Source of the DNA: Miscanthus floridulus
Lineage: Eukaryota > Streptophyta > Magnoliopsida > Poales > Poaceae
DNA: 64,000 nucleotides
Assembly: GCF_019320115.1 (NCBI RefSeq)
Contig: NC_089593.1
Location: 11,313,908 to 11,377,907, forward strand
Direction of reading: 5' to 3'
Of the stretch, positions 9,621 through 22,920 are shown piece after piece. Made by a program: the position numbers and the translations under genes. The notes below the pieces were generated by a model. The model saw only the letters and a list, made by a program, of their open reading frames with translations. It was not told the DNA's origin and did no database searches. Every line of letters starts with the position of its first letter. Position 1 is the first letter of the stretch.

Positions 9621-12135
9621 AGTAGTAACCCAACAACAACTCTCTAAATTTTGCAAAAGTTCATTCTGTGCATAGCTACGAATGTTGCGTAGCTCTGGTC
9701 ACGACTACTTCGATCAGCCACGCCACTCGCACCACTCTACTAACAGGTTGCTAAGCTGTGCAGGTTAACTACCTTCGAGTATTGACGCATATTGTGCTAG
9801 CAGATTTTCTCTTACCATTATTCACAGCCTCGGACCAAGGAGGACCCTTCGGCGTTTCCCCTGGGCCCTGACCATGCAGGCGTTTTCTTCAGGAGGTTCC
9901 TTTAACCTTCGCCATAAAAAAAATCAACAATATACATTTATGAGCTCACCTTCGACCATGGTCAAGTTGTCTACCTCTTTGCAGCTTCGAATACTTTACC
10001 TACCGTACCAAAGTATTCTCGTGCGGAAACCAAACCAACGCGAGTGAGTATTTCTCACTGGCCTATAAATTATCAACACCTTATAATGCCTAACAGTTCT
10101 TTGCTCTTGTCATTTACTTCGCCAAAATTTTAATCTAACATTTGTCTTTCAAAACAAATTTTAAAAATTAACCTTCGCACACAACTTGTCACCAATGTGA
10201 CAAAGAAAGTTGTCATAATTTTTCGCCGCAACAAAAGCATGGCCCGAGTGGCTATACATGATTTCGCCCTAACCGATTAACTTTAAAATATATTTTTTTA
10301 TTTTTATTTACATCAAACATCTGTTTGTTGCTGACATGCAGCACCACTCTAAGTATCTCTTATCCTCCCAAGCTAACCCCTAGGATATATTTTTTTATTG
10401 TTATATGCACGTTTTCACCTTCCCAAGCCAAATCAGCCAATGGTTCTCGTTAAGTGTTCAACCTTGTCACATATCTGTCCAACAGCTCTTGAGTTTGCAT
10501 AAGTCAGTACCCTTTGTCAGTCAGCGGTTCTCATTATATATTCAACCTTCGTCAGATACCTCAGTGATCCTCTGTCAGTCAGTGATTCTCATCAGTCAAC
10601 CTTCGTTATTCAATGGATTTCATCATTTAGTAGTTTTCATCGGCCAGCAACATTTATTAGTATGTGGCCCTCACCAGTTAGTGGATGTTATCAACAAATG
10701 GTTGTCATCACTCTATCATTCTTCATCAGTCAGTGGTCTCCATGAAACATCTGGCCTTTGCTATATATCTTTGAAATGGCTTTTGGGTTTTCACCGGTCA
10801 ATGGTCTTCGTTGAACAATTGGTCTTCTCAGTCATCGATATAGCGACATTTAGAGTTCACCAATATTGGCCTTCGCATTGGGGTTTCATCAGGCGCCAAA
10901 GTCAGTGAAAGTTATATATCAGTCACTACTCGTCAATCCAGCAATCACCAGTGATCATCACCAACCATCAGACCTCACCTTCATCAGACTCCAACAACAG
11001 TAAACCTTCGGCAACCAACAAACCTACGAACCCTCTGGCGCTAACACTTCTCCTCTTTTTTACAGGTTGTATTGTTTAATTTTTAATTTTTAGGTTTTTA
11101 TAATATGCATCAACTCAATGTTATTTGAGCTAACCTTCGCAGGAAACTAACCATGCAGGTTCCTAATTGGCAGCCTTCGCTAGCCATCTGAAACTATAAC
11201 CCTCTAATTCGAGGGGATAATTCCTTATGTGTAGTGCTCATCTTTTATTCAAGCAAAACTATCATTTTTGTAGGGTGCATGACATGTTTACCCTCTCTAA
11301 TATTTTCACGCAAATGCATTCACTTGCATCATCACATGCATACATGCATTGCATAAATGCATTGCACCGTAACTCAACAAAGACCTGTCCATGATAAGGC
11401 ATCAGGGCCGTCACTCTCAAAAGCTTCAAAAAGTTTTACCTGACAATGACATGTCTGCAGTCAGGCATCGAGACCTTTGCTCCTTCAAAACCATCAAAAA
11501 CTTCACACCTTGCATATTATATGAAATGACTAACCATTTTTTGCAGCAAGTAGAAAGCCAGTGTCTTTCTGAGTGTCGAAAGACTTGCAAGCAAGTCGAT
11601 ATTCGATGAAGCTATAACGCCCAACCTAAGTCCCTAAAAAATACAGGAGATCAACTCAGTTGCATTTTCACGCGACTTCTCCGGCCTTCGGCATACGGTG
11701 TCGGCGTCTACATCGGCATTGCCTTCTCCAAGACCTTCGCATGAGGGGCTTCACCACCATCTTCAGTGACTTCACCAACATCGCCTCTGCCAAAACACCT
11801 TTTTTAGGAGGGCCTTCGCTAAACAGCTTTGCAGAAGGGCCTTCGGCAAAACATGATGACTTGCCTCTGCCAACACGTCGACACAAAGGGGATTCACCGA
11901 CACCTTCGCTGTCTACACCAACATCGCCTCCACCAAACACCTTTTATAGGAGGGCCTTCACAAACATCTTCGGCGAACCGCAACGACATGCCTCCACCAA
12001 CTCTTCGGCAGGTGGGGCTTCACCAACATCTTCAATGAACTTCGACAACACACCTTCGTCAACCATTTCGGCAAGAGGAGCTTTGCCATCATCTTCACCC
12101 ACTACAACAGTTTGAGAGCCTCCGTCGACACCTTC
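9621..12135 (+). other. E1 interior, CCTTCG-rich, no recognised protein
   Basis: About 2.5 kb with no gag or pol domain. ACCTTCG or GCCTTCG occurs repeatedly (e.g. ~9767, 9905, 9951, 10166, 10545, 10602, 11003, 11132, 11170, 11688, 11812, 11839, 11903). At 10480-10810 there is a degenerate repeat built on CAGTCAGTGGTTCTCATC. ORFs at 10405-10908 and 11660-12115 are low-complexity and are not called as genes. Confidence 0.55.
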
Positions 12136-12140
12136 GACAT
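12136..12140. repeat. Target-site duplication of E2 (GACAT), left copy
   Basis: GACAT before the E2 LTR; its partner is at 51022-51026. Confidence 0.95.
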
Positions 12141-12744
12141 TGTTGGTATTTATTAACTTGTCACTTATTTTAGTAGCCACCTATTATTAACATATATCTC
12201 CTAACATTACTTTACTAGGTTGTTATCCCTAGTGATGATGTCAGAGATGCTTGTTGGTACTACATAGTATTACTATTAGAATAATACTAAGCATTTCTTT
12301 ATCATTTTATGCACACATATAATGATACCATTGTAGCACTTCACCCATGAGTATTCCAGGTATCGTTATTTATATTTTTACCACAGGAAAGGTCTAGCAT
12401 GGACATGTATTGATAACTTATACTATTAATGGAGAAGTAAACCGTAACCAATATTCTACTCAAAACAGAGGTAAGTCAACCAGTAGGTGGCGGCGTCTCG
12501 CCCTCCACTTCGGTGTGGAGTTCTCTCGAGTCTTCTGTAACCTTCTGGTGTCCGTTTGGCTGCGAATAAACGCAATTAAATCTAACATCTTGGTCCACCT
12601 TGATGGTTTTCTGAATAAACCCTGTAGAAAGTACAAATTCACCAAAACTCATGGAATTTGTTAGTTTAAACCCCTAGTCCTTAGTTGGTGATTATATTTA
12701 TGCCCTTATGCATGTTTTATAATGGTTGTTAACTACCATCAACA
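12141..12744 (-). repeat. E2 LTR, left copy, internally deleted
   Basis: 604 bp, against about 1,567 bp for the other LTR once E4 is removed. Both ends match the right LTR; about 960 bp are missing at a junction near 12478, where AAGTCA is followed directly by the distal GTGGCGGCGTCTCGCCC part. Confidence 0.88.
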
Positions 12745-15139
12745 AACTCCCCCAAGCTTAATCTTTGCTAATCCCTTAGCAAAGCGAAACTTAGTAAATG
12801 GATTAGGAGTTGTGCCGATGCTTTCACTCCTCAAGAGTACACATGCATTCAAACAAGAATTCTTCTCTGGATTGAAATAAACCGATCTGACTTTCAAACT
12901 TACCCATATTACCTTCAACCATGGGGCTTCTTAGCCTTCACTTGGGTCTTGAGCAATTGAAAGACAGAATAATCAAGTCAAGCACTATGTCTCAAGTTCT
13001 TTGCTCAACCATTATTCTGGAGTTTTTATAGATTTTTAAAATAAATCTAAGAGCTTCTTTTGTATAACACTCCCATGTCTCTTAATATATGTGGTATTTA
13101 TGGATCCTCATCAAGGCAAAAGTGATATTATGCCTTTCTCTTTCTACAACCAAGACTTATGTGGAGCTCATAGCAGTGGAAAAAGCATGAAAGAGCATAC
13201 TTACAATACATATATTATAAAATCAAACCTCACATCCAAAGAGAGTTGAGTCATACAATCAAATCAGGATGTGCTTGTGTGTGGATGTATGGTGGATATA
13301 TTTGGTGGCTAACCTAATTCTATTATGCTCCTTGAAAACATCTCTCTCTTTTGAAACTTGAAAAACAACTTTGCAAGAAAACATGGGCTATCTTATTCAT
13401 CTTTTCTTCTTTTTCTGGACGGGCATCTAAGTACCCATTGTTTTAAATATCTCGAACACTTGTCTATTTTTTCTCATCTTTCTTTTCTTTTTTTATGAAT
13501 AACTTTTGCATAGACACATGCTTATTTTCTGCAACAGAACTTTTGATAGATAGCAACAAGAACTTTGGAGCATTTATTTGGTGCATATCCTATCAAGAAT
13601 ATTTTTAGTGTTTACACCTAGTGTAGGAGTAAAATATTTTTGGGTGGATCTAGATGGAATGGCATGTTGTTGTGCCTATCCCCAGTGTAGTAGTGCATAT
13701 TTAGGTGGTGTGTACGTGATCTTGATTTTAAGAGCATGACAAACCTCTCATAAGGGTCAACAAAGCTTGCCTAAACTCAATGCAATGCAAGCATCATATA
13801 TGAGTGGAGTTTTTCTAATCTAAATATCATATATGGCTATGGTAGGAATTCAAGCTTTGTCATACATGAGCTCATCATGTAGGATTTTTATGTTTTTCAA
13901 AAGATTAATCTTTAGAACTTTAGTGTCACTTGGAACAAGATAAACATCATCTCAGACCTTCTCATATCATATTCGTCAATTACCTAGACTTAGATCAAGC
14001 ATATGCTACCCACGAGTTTCAAGTTCAGAGTAAATTCTTATATCAAAACAGTCGTATCCAAAACTTGGAAGAATTCAAGGCTGAAAACTAGGTACTTGAA
14101 AGAAATTACAACAGAGCTACTATTCATCATTTCCATTGCAAGAGATTATTCTCAGAGTCCTTTTATTTAGCTCTTAAAAATCAAACTTAAAAAAACTTAA
14201 CACACTTTTTATTTTGTTTTCAAAATTTAAGATCACACCTTAATATATATATAACTAGCTAAGATAAATTTTTATTTTGCTTTTAATTTGTTATGCATTT
14301 TTTATTTATTTAGCAAATATGAAGCAAACTTAAAAATAGTAAAACCAAAATTGAAAGAAATACTTCGCTAGATACATGGGGGATACTCCTCTCCCAAGCT
14401 GGATGCTGTCGTGGTCTTTCTTAGTTGTGAGTCTACCAGCAGAAGTCTTTCTCATCCATCTAGAAGTTGTGTTCCTCGTGTAGCGATAGTTCGGGAAAAT
14501 ATACTTCGGATGGATGGCTTTACTCTTGATCATCATGTAAAATACTCCAACAAGAACACCAAAACTTGTGGCACAGATTAGGATAAGGGGTTAGCGATCA
14601 ACCATTCAGAGATTTGTTGTCCTTGGGGGTTTAGACATATTTCTTAATTGGCAAAGTTCTAGCAGGATGTTTATTTAATATTTTTTTGGATTTTCTTATT
14701 TATATAATGCAGAAAGAAAATACGCATGCATGATATATATTATTATTTTATTTTATTTTTTTATGCTACCACAGTAAATACTCCCTTGGGCTTTTACACA
14801 CCGAGAAATTTTTTTCACATGGGGCTTAGGCTTTATGACGCAATGATGTAATGTAGTCATAAAACTTTTTATCATCCTTTTCTAAATGCAATGCTAACGC
14901 GGAAAAATAAATATGCTAAAGTGAAAAGTAATTCTTGCAATACTAAAAAGTAAATATGGATAACTACCAATGTTTCCTCACGTTTAGGGTTCAGATTTTT
15001 AAGTCCTTCGGACAGGACTTCGCTGGAGAAAAGTTCTTCACTCTTCGGGTGCATCATTCGGTCTCAACGACGGTGAACCAGATGGCTGCACATCTTGTGA
15101 TGGTGTCTCTGATGGTGATGTCACCTTCTCTTTCCATAC
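12745..15139 (-). other. E2 3' noncoding interior
   Basis: The polypurine tract is at 12745-12759 (minus strand AAGCTTGGGGGAGTT). The following 2.4 kb is AT-rich, without a recognisable domain on either strand. Confidence 0.65.
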
Positions 15140-15865
15140 CTACTTGGTCCGTGGGCTTGACTTAGGCGGAGTAGGTTTATCTTTCACAACTTCTTCAGGT
15201 TCTTCATCTTCTTTCCATTCATTATTTGGAGGTTGATTCTTTCGGCGTTGGGATGATCGGTGTCTCCTCCAAGAGCGGGTCTTCTTGGGCTGTTCATAAG
15301 TGGTATAACTATTGAAATAACAGCGTACCTTTTCTTCGAAGAATTGGAAGTGGACTTGTCCAGATCCGACGTAGATGACTGCGTTGGTTGTGTTGAGGAA
15401 CGGTCTTCCCAATATAATAGGTGCATCATCTTCTTCTTCACCCATGTCTAGAACCATGAAGTCGGCAGGGGCAAACTGATTGTGTATTCTTACCATGACA
15501 TCTTTTGCTATTTCTTCTAGAAATCGGATTGATTGGTCCGTCATCTTTAATTGCATATATGTAGGGAACAAAGGTTCATCACCGAATAAGTATTCATACG
15601 TTACCTTGGACATTATATTGACACCTAGCCCAATTTCACATAAGGTCTTGTGAAAAATTCTTTGTCTAATGGTACACTTAATCGTGGGTACGCCTGGATC
15701 ATCCTTCTTAGCAAGGAATGGTGAAGCAAGGAGGTGGTTGTACTCTGATCGAAGTGTGTTGATCATGTTAATTGATTCTTCTTGAGGCTGCATATCCTTG
15801 TTCTTCCTCCTTCTCCTGTTGTTCTTCTTCTTGGTCAGTGTTGTCTCTTTGGGTAGGTATGGCAT
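15140..15865 (-). pseudogene. Retropepsin-like domain of E2 (gag-pro C-terminal part)
   Basis: A 241-residue ORF with a basic N-terminal stretch, then FLAKKDDPGVPTIKC, an active-site-like motif, DFMVLDMGEEEDDAPIILGRPFL and a charged Pro/Lys-rich tail. The GRPFL block and the order of motifs are those of plant gypsy aspartic proteases. The catalytic D-x-G-A loop appears as E-I-G-L, so the key Asp is replaced by Glu and the enzyme is probably dead. No RT follows. The Met is an arbitrary ORF start, because reading runs in from upstream with a stop between. Confidence 0.75.
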
Positions 15866-16317
15866 CTACGGATGTCCAGAAGATTGCAGGATGTTGTTCT
15901 TGAAAGAAAACTTCTCCTTCCTATCCTTAATTGTGAAGCAGATCTTGACACTATCCGCGTTGATGATGGTTTTTTGTGGTGCTTAGAAAAGGTTGGCCCA
16001 AAATAGTGGGTGCCATTACATCTCCACCTGTTTCCAGAACCACAAAGTCTACGGGAGCATATAATTGTCCCACTCGAACAATGGCATCTTCAAGAACTCC
16101 CTTGGGGGTAACAGAGTGACTGATCTGCAAGCTGCAAACTCATGTTTATGTACATCAAAGTATCTCCATTAATTTTATCATAGATTATCTTAGGCATGAT
16201 GTTGACACTTGCTCTGAAGTCACAGACAGCTTCTTGAAAAATATGAGGTCCAATGGCGATGGGATGACAGGTCTCCCTAGATCGCTCTTCTTTTGTGGCA
16301 AGGTATAATCTATCCAC
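15866..16317 (-). pseudogene. Second retropepsin-like domain (remnant E3)
   Basis: Minus-strand reading gives CHPIAIGPHIFQEAVCDFRASVNIM, then a KINGDTL-SLQLADQS block, then after a frameshift DFVVLETGGDV and an ILGQPFL-like stretch. This is a protease domain related to, but distinct from, the one at 15140-15865. Its active-site loop reads D-F-R-A instead of D-x-G-A. Two protease domains in a row point to a nested or recombinant element. Confidence 0.65.
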
Positions 16318-16846
16318 CTTCCCATCGATGGTTGTATATAATAATATGCTACATTGTGAATATTGACAAGATTTGCAGTTTCTAGATCTTCTGGTTGCCC
16401 CGGAATCTTACCTTTGTTGGTCGGAGGAACAATGGCCGCCAGATGAGCTATTTGTGATTTTATCATTTTATTAAAGCTATGCTGGTTCTTAATGGCAGAA
16501 GCAAAGCTATCCATTCTATTATTTATGTTCTCTAGAATTTTATCATTGGTAGCTACCTTTTAAGATAATCCCTCTATAAGTTTGGATTGGTCAGCAATTA
16601 ATTCGCTCAAGGGTGGTTGATTGAAATTATTAAAATTATTACCTTGATAGTTACCTTGGTAGTTCGGTCTCTATTGCTGGTTCCATCCTTGATTCTGTTG
16701 AGGACGAAAGTAGTTACTGTTGTTGACAAAGTATAATTGTTTATACTTCCGATGGTTTGATAGTTCCAATGTTTAGCTCTTCCCGTCAAAGGGAATGGAA
16801 ACAACTTCCATCTTACAGTTTTGTCAGACATGCCAGCAATACGCAA
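16318..16846 (-). pseudogene. Gag fragments of remnant E3
   Basis: Two frames carry gag-like sequence: 16607-16846 (AGMSDKTVRWKLFPFPLTGRAKHW, typical of plant gypsy gag) and 16185-16514 (KNQHSFNKMIKSQIAHLAAIVPP and GKIPGQPEDLE, typical linker sequence). Frameshifts and stops separate them. The upstream LTR (17140-18352) and primer site belong to the same element. Confidence 0.65.
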
Positions 16847-17139
16847 AAATGCACTAGTCTATTCAAACTCTTGGAGGTGCGAGTATGGGTTTTCGTGGCC
16901 TTCTCCCGAGAAGGATTTATCCCATATTAATTTTATAAAACACGGGCACAACTTATAGCGAGGTGTTAGGATAGGCTCTGAAGATTTTGGTGGCTCTAGG
17001 CTGGCGCTCGTGGGTTTAGGATATTAATAGATAGGAGTGGAATCCATGCTAAAAGGAAAAGTAAAATAAAAGAAAGAATAAAAGATAAAATGTTAAGTTA
17101 ATTCAGCAACAGTTTTCTCGGCAACGACGCTAGAAAGCT
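16847..17139 (-). other. E3 leader and primer-binding site
   Basis: The minus strand directly after the LTR reads AGCTTTCTAGCGTCGTTGCCGAG, matching the TAGCGTCGTTGCTGGGG site of E2, so E2 and E3 use related primers. No ORF. Confidence 0.55.
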
Positions 17140-18352
17140 TGTTGGTATATTTAACACACACAGATAAATCCGCAAGTGCACGGATACCGCTGTAGCTTTC
17201 ACCTAGAAGTACTCCAAGTATCGTATCCACAGGGAAACATGTGAGACTAACTATGATCTAACTTAACTAGGGGTAGCAATAAGGTTGAGATAAATAGGAG
17301 CGTAGAGAGGAAAACTAAGGTTCACTAGTTCTGACTTAGGTAAGCTATGTCTTCTACTATTCAACTGGGGACATTACTAGAGAAAGACACCAGCAGAGGA
17401 TGCTTTCCTTTGTAATCACGTCCTACTTGCGCTTATAGACGAGAGGTGGACTACAAAGGATCAACAAAGCTATATAGTACAGGCTATATAGAACTGACAT
17501 CACACACGCGATCTACCACCATCCGGAATGCAGGGTGCATCCACGATTAATCTAAGTCTAAGCATCACGCTTACACTTATGATTAATACTTTAACCTAGA
17601 GCGTCTATAGATTAAAGCACTCAAAAGAGAGTTGTGATCCCGATGAACAATATAAACAATTACTTACTTGAATCAGAAGTTGATTACTAGAGAAATCTTG
17701 AAGGCAAGCTCAATTAGAACTTGGATCTGCTAAGGTACAAGTCGTAGAGAGAGCACCGACAGGCTGACACCTCCTTCGAACTCTTCCCTCACTCTCTACC
17801 TCACTATTATTTACAAGACTAGATCCTATAGAGGACTAATCTTCTTTTGATAGCTGTCTCTAATCCTCATGATATGAATTAGGGTTTTAGGATGGCTTCA
17901 GGGAGGGTGGCAGGGGCTAGTATATATAGGCCGGAGCGTCCAACATGAGCCCTTGGATCAAACTGACTTAAAGAATGACATAGATGCAACCTAGGAGGCG
18001 GTGGAGAACCGACATTACGACGCGGAAGCAAATAGGCGGGCCTAGGGGCCAGGCGGCCTGCAGGTGGGGTCAGCCAGCCCCACATGGCAGCCCCTCGGGG
18101 TCTACTTCGATGGAGAGCCTCCTAGAGTCTTCTAGAATCTTCCCATGTTGTTTACACAGTGGAACTCCGTAATTTCCTCTGACGAATAGGTCCCACTTGA
18201 TGATTTTCTAGATATACCCTGCTGAAAACACAGATTCACCAAAACTCGTGGAATTTATTAGTTTAAACCCCTATACCTATGTTTGGAGATAAAATTAAGT
18301 ATAAATATAGGTTATGTTGATGGTTTATAATTGTTGTTAGTGACCGTCAACA
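17140..18352 (-). repeat. LTR of remnant E3, related to the E2 LTR
   Basis: 1,213 bp, starting TGTTGGTATA and ending GTCAACA. Shared blocks with the E2 LTR include GTGGCAGGGGCT-GTATATA, CCAACATGAGCCCTTGGATCAAAC and ACAGATTCACCAAAACTC. It interrupts E2 gag in the zinc-knuckle region (just after 18353). No second copy was found to its left, so E3 is truncated or recombined with E2. Confidence 0.8.
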
Positions 18353-19310
18353 CCCAGTATTTCCACACTCTTCACATGTCATGCGAGAATCATGAATGTG
18401 CATAACTTCTTGCTTCTCATTGGCTCGATCTTCAATCTTCTTCATCAGCAGGTCCATCTTGGCAAATAGCATGTCTACCTCCTTGCGTTGATACATACCT
18501 CCACCTCTCTTGCGGGTCTAAAGAGTGAAGACGTTCTTCATTCCAACCTTGGTTGGAGGCCATCTTCTCCACAAGAGCTGTTGCAGCTGGTATGGTGAGT
18601 TACAGGAAAGCACCTCCAGTAGCAGCATCCATAGTCTTAGTGGTACTATTAGTCAACCCATGGTAGAAAGTCTACATGAGTAGCCAATTCTCCATCTCAT
18701 GATGAGGACATTCCGTAATATAATCTTGAAAGCATTCCCATGCCTTAGGGATAGATTCATCATGTTGTTGCTGAAAGCTTAAAATTCTCCCATGCAGAGC
18801 ATTGGTCTTGCCTGTGAGAAAGAACTTTGCTAGGAAGGCAGTGGAGCAGTTATCCCATGTAGTATTTCTATCTTTGTTGGCGTAGAACCATTGCTTTGCC
18901 TTCCCCAAGAGTGAGAATAGGAAGAGGCAAAGTAATATGGCATCTTGGGTTACTCCTTTGATGGTGAAAGTGCTATAAATCTCTAGAAAGTGTTGGAGAT
19001 GTGCACTCACATCTTCATGTGCCTTTCCACAAAACTAGCTTGCTTGCACCATGTTGACGAGGGCTGACTTGAGCTCGAATCCATTATCTCTGATATTGAC
19101 TATTGGTCCAGTACGGATGTTGGCCGTAGTTGGAGCAGAGAATTTACGGAGAGTCATATTAGCCATGGCTTCAAATTCAGGTGTTAAGCTTCGCCTTATA
19201 TGGTTGTCTTCTGACTTTAAAGGTGGAACTTTCTTGAGTTTAGCTCTAGTCCTCCTGATTAATGCTTCTGGATTTTCAACATAGTTTGTTGGAAGGTCAA
19301 AACCGGTCAT
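18353..19310 (-). pseudogene. Athila-like gag of E2
   Basis: Two adjacent ORFs, 19035-19310 and 18672-19010, encode successive parts of one gag. The N-terminal part has SLTPEFEAMANMTLRKFSAP and FELKSALVNMVQ; the second has SAHLQHFLEIYSTFTIKGVTQD, GKAKQWFYANKD and ESIPKAWECFQDY, matching the plant gypsy retrotransposon gag core. A stop lies between them. A CEECGNTG zinc-knuckle start is readable near 18370-18395, where the E3 LTR cuts in. It would form virus-like particles for the element; here it is broken. Confidence 0.8.
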
Positions 19311-19463
19311 ACATTACCCTACATAAGATACACAAGTAGAGAAAACGAGGGTAAGCCTGTTTGAGTAGAGGTCAATGGTTTTCCTCGATCACATCAATAA
19401 GTATAAGTTTATCAATACTTCCTTTGCCTAGCTACCTTCCCCAGCAACGACGCTAAAAATGCT

Positions 19464-20692
19464 TGTTGGTATTTATTAACTTGCCACTTGTTTTAGTAAC
19501 CATCTATTATAAACCTATATCTCCTAACATTACTTTACTAGGTTGTCATCCCTAGTGATGATGCCAAAGATGATTGTAGGTACTACATAGCATTACTACT
19601 AGAATAATACTAAGAAGTTCTTTATCATTTTGTGTGACTAGAAAGAATATATAAATATATGAATGAAAAGGTTCTGCAAGTGCACAGATAATTATACCAT
19701 TGTAGCACTTCACCCGGGAGTATTCTAGGTAGCATTATTTATATTTTACCACAAGGAAGGTCTTGCATGGACATGTATTGATAACTTATACTATTGATGG
19801 AGAAGTAAACCATAACCAATATTATACTCATAACATGGTTAAGTCATAGGATATGATATATATGTGATAAGTATTGATCATCAATAATGATAAATCACTT
19901 AGAGTACTCCTTTCTATGGCATTAGCATGGTCAGGTAGAATATTAAAGGAATAATTCCTAAGTCATTCTTAATTACAAGTCAAAGCATACATTAATTAGT
20001 GCAATTACACCTTATAGTCATGGCTAAGGTTATGTTTATATCTACACATAAGGGATATTACTAAGGAAGATTAATAACAGAGCTTGTTCTTTGTTCGTAG
20101 TCGGATTCTACTTGCACCTATATTCGAAGAGTGGACTACAAAGGACTCAACGGGAGTGTCACATCCGCAATCTATCACATGACCCAGAATATAGGGTAAA
20201 CAACGTATAAGCACCACACTTACACAATGTCAACCACCCACCCCGTGTACTTTAGAGTGAGCGCTATATGAACTTATGTATAAACATAATGATAAACTAG
20301 CTATACTAAGTATATAATCAAAGTAGATGTACATTATAACAAAGAACATGAATAAGATGAATAATAATATTGTCATAACAATTATAACTAGCATATAAAA
20401 ATAATGATATTATAAAAGAGAGGGGGTATAAAGATTATACCAAACCACGCTCTGGACACGATCAGGAATTCAAGCGAAGCCTGCTTGCCTCTCTCTAGAC
20501 CTAGCCTAACTAGCAATGCCCTAGAATATGGTGGAGCTCTGAGGATGATTAGGGTTTCTATCTTCTCAAATGACTTATGCAATATGCCTCATGGGGTGGC
20601 AGGGGCTGGTATATATAAGCTAGAGCATCCAACATGAGCCCTTGGATCAAACCGACTTAAAGGATGACGTAGATACAACCTAAGAGATGGTG
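19464..20692 (-). repeat. E2 LTR, right copy, first segment
   Basis: It starts TGTTGGTATTTATTAACTTG as in 12141 and runs to the E4 TSD (20688-20692). The rest of this LTR resumes at 50684-51021. The uninterrupted reading AGATGGTGGAGAACC matches GGCGGTGGAGAACC in the E3 LTR. Confidence 0.9.
20688..20692. repeat. Target-site duplication of E4 (TGGTG), left copy
   Basis: TGGTG before the E4 LTR; its partner is at 50679-50683. Confidence 0.95.
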
Positions 20693-22639
20693 TGAAGCGA
20701 CCAGATTTCCACGAAGGAAAAACCACAGAGTCAAAGTGTAATAAGACCGTGGTAGATCAAATTACCCAAATTCCAGTCGAATATCACATCCATACAATGT
20801 AATATCAGAGTATAAATAGTGCGGAATTACATAAATTATTACATCGCCGTATTGGCGGAATCAAAAGTAGCATTCATTCAGAACAGCCCGAAGATAAGAT
20901 CGCCAAACTCGAGCGTAGGCATGAACCCCTCAACCGTCAAACTCCTCGAAGCTATACTCCTCAGCAGAACATGTGTGCCAAAATTTATCAGTACGATGTG
21001 TACTGGCCACTCCCACCCTATGAGCATTGCTTTGTGGAAATTGGATGCAAGTTAGATATAATCAAAAGGAACCTATAAGGTTGGGGTTTCCTATGCAATA
21101 GCATATCAAGTATATAATAATAGTCGGTCAAGTTTTAACACCATTCCCACACCCATTCCACCCCATTTCCATCCAGAGCCAGGTTTCGATCCTAGGATCG
21201 ATTTACCACCATCTCCACACCATCACCACATCACACCCATACCATCGCTCAGTCGATAGGCCAACTCCCTCTCGGCACTGTCTCAAGGCCCGTAGCCCCT
21301 GGCTACGACCGACACTCTCTCCCAGGGAAAGAAAAGGACTCATCTCTCTATCTAGTTTAAGCGAAACCTAGGAAAGGTCCATAACCGACAACTCGGCATA
21401 TGTATCGATCGATCAACCAAACACTCTGCAGAGGTTTTACATACCACAAGATTAGCCATCCTCGGAGCCATGTATCTCCTAGGCAGAATTCTGGTCACTT
21501 GCTAGCCTATAACGATGCCAACCTACCTCTCAGCCCTAGAACATCCCAAGTCTAGTCTGGGATGGCTGATACTGTGAGTCGTAGACAGAGCCGGGGCCCT
21601 CCGGATGCCAAGAGCCAGGTCCACAAGGCCTCCTGAAGTCTCAGAAGGGTGTGGGGGAAACCGCGCGCCCCATACCTCCTTGCACACGTTCGCCTAGCAG
21701 TAGTGGCATCATCTACCAAGTAGTCCGACCGTCCCGCACCATATAGGGCGAGTGGGATGTAAAGGATTCCCGATGAGTCTGAGTACTAGTAAGTCCTTAG
21801 GGATGACCAAGTCAGAATGTCTCCATCAGGGTTTCCATTTACCATGCCACCACATCACCTCTACCTTGGGCTCCACCTCTCCGAGGTTCACACCCAAGGC
21901 CACCTCCAATTACCATTTACCCGCCACAGGTATTCCATATCCAAGTGCCTAGGTAGCACCACATGGCAAGACTTGCCTCAGGCTCGTCATATACTCCAAC
22001 TTGGTCGACATAACCCTCACCCTCCACGCACCCAAGTCACACACGCAGCACTCTCCCCATAGTTCAGATAACGCTAGTTTCCACCACGCATCAATGTAGT
22101 ACAAGCGTAGTAGAAATAAGTAATGAAATATAGCAGCAAGCGTGTGACTAGTCTAACAGCAGGGTGAGCAGGGGTAAGGTTGCATCAAGGTAAAGGTCAT
22201 CAAGAAAGCATACTACCATGCAAGTCCTATCATAGTGAGATCATAACAATAAAGTAAAGCAATAGCAGTTCTATATTAGCCATGCGTAATAGGTGCTATG
22301 AGGTTGGGTGGGATGTGGCACCTTCAGTGCAGTCGTCTCCGTACTCCTCACGGTACTCTCGGTCCTCGTCCGTCTGGTTCTCCTTCGAGTCTGCAAACGA
22401 TCGCATTATAGTCGCGTTAGCGACGTCTATAGATTAGCACAAAGAAGCAATGAAAATTCAAAAGAGCCAAATGCACTCAAACATAGGTTCATTGCGTAGA
22501 GCTTGATTTTAGATTAATTTTGGTCCTAGTCTTGTATTTTTCTGAGGTCGTATGAATTAGTTATGTATTTCCGAAGATTAAATTAAGGCTGATTAATTCA
22601 GGGCTGACACGTGTCACACTGTTACTGGTTCTCGTGGCA

Positions 22640-22920
22640 TGTAGGGATACAGCTGGTGTGGTGGTCGGAGTGGTCACCGAAGTGGTTGGAAAGGTTGCAG
22701 CGGTGGTCAGAGATGTCATCGAGGTGGTCGGTGAGATCACTGTCGTGGTCGGAAGGCTGGTCGAGGTGGTCGGAGAGCTTCGCCGACGTGGTCGGTGAGA
22801 TCGCGGAGGTGGTCGGAATGGTCACCGAGGTGGTCGGTGAGATCACCATCGTGGTCGGAAGGCTGGCCGAGGTGGTCGGAGAGCTTTGCCGACATGGTCG
22901 GTGAGATTGCCGAAGTCCCC
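22640..22920 (+). repeat. GTGGTCGG tandem repeats inside the E4 LTR
   Basis: Degenerate units of about 20-24 bp (GAGGTGGTCGGTGAGATCACC, GTGGTCGGAAGGCTGG). The same array occurs at ~48240-48530 in the other LTR. ORFs on both strands here are repeat shadows. Confidence 0.85.
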
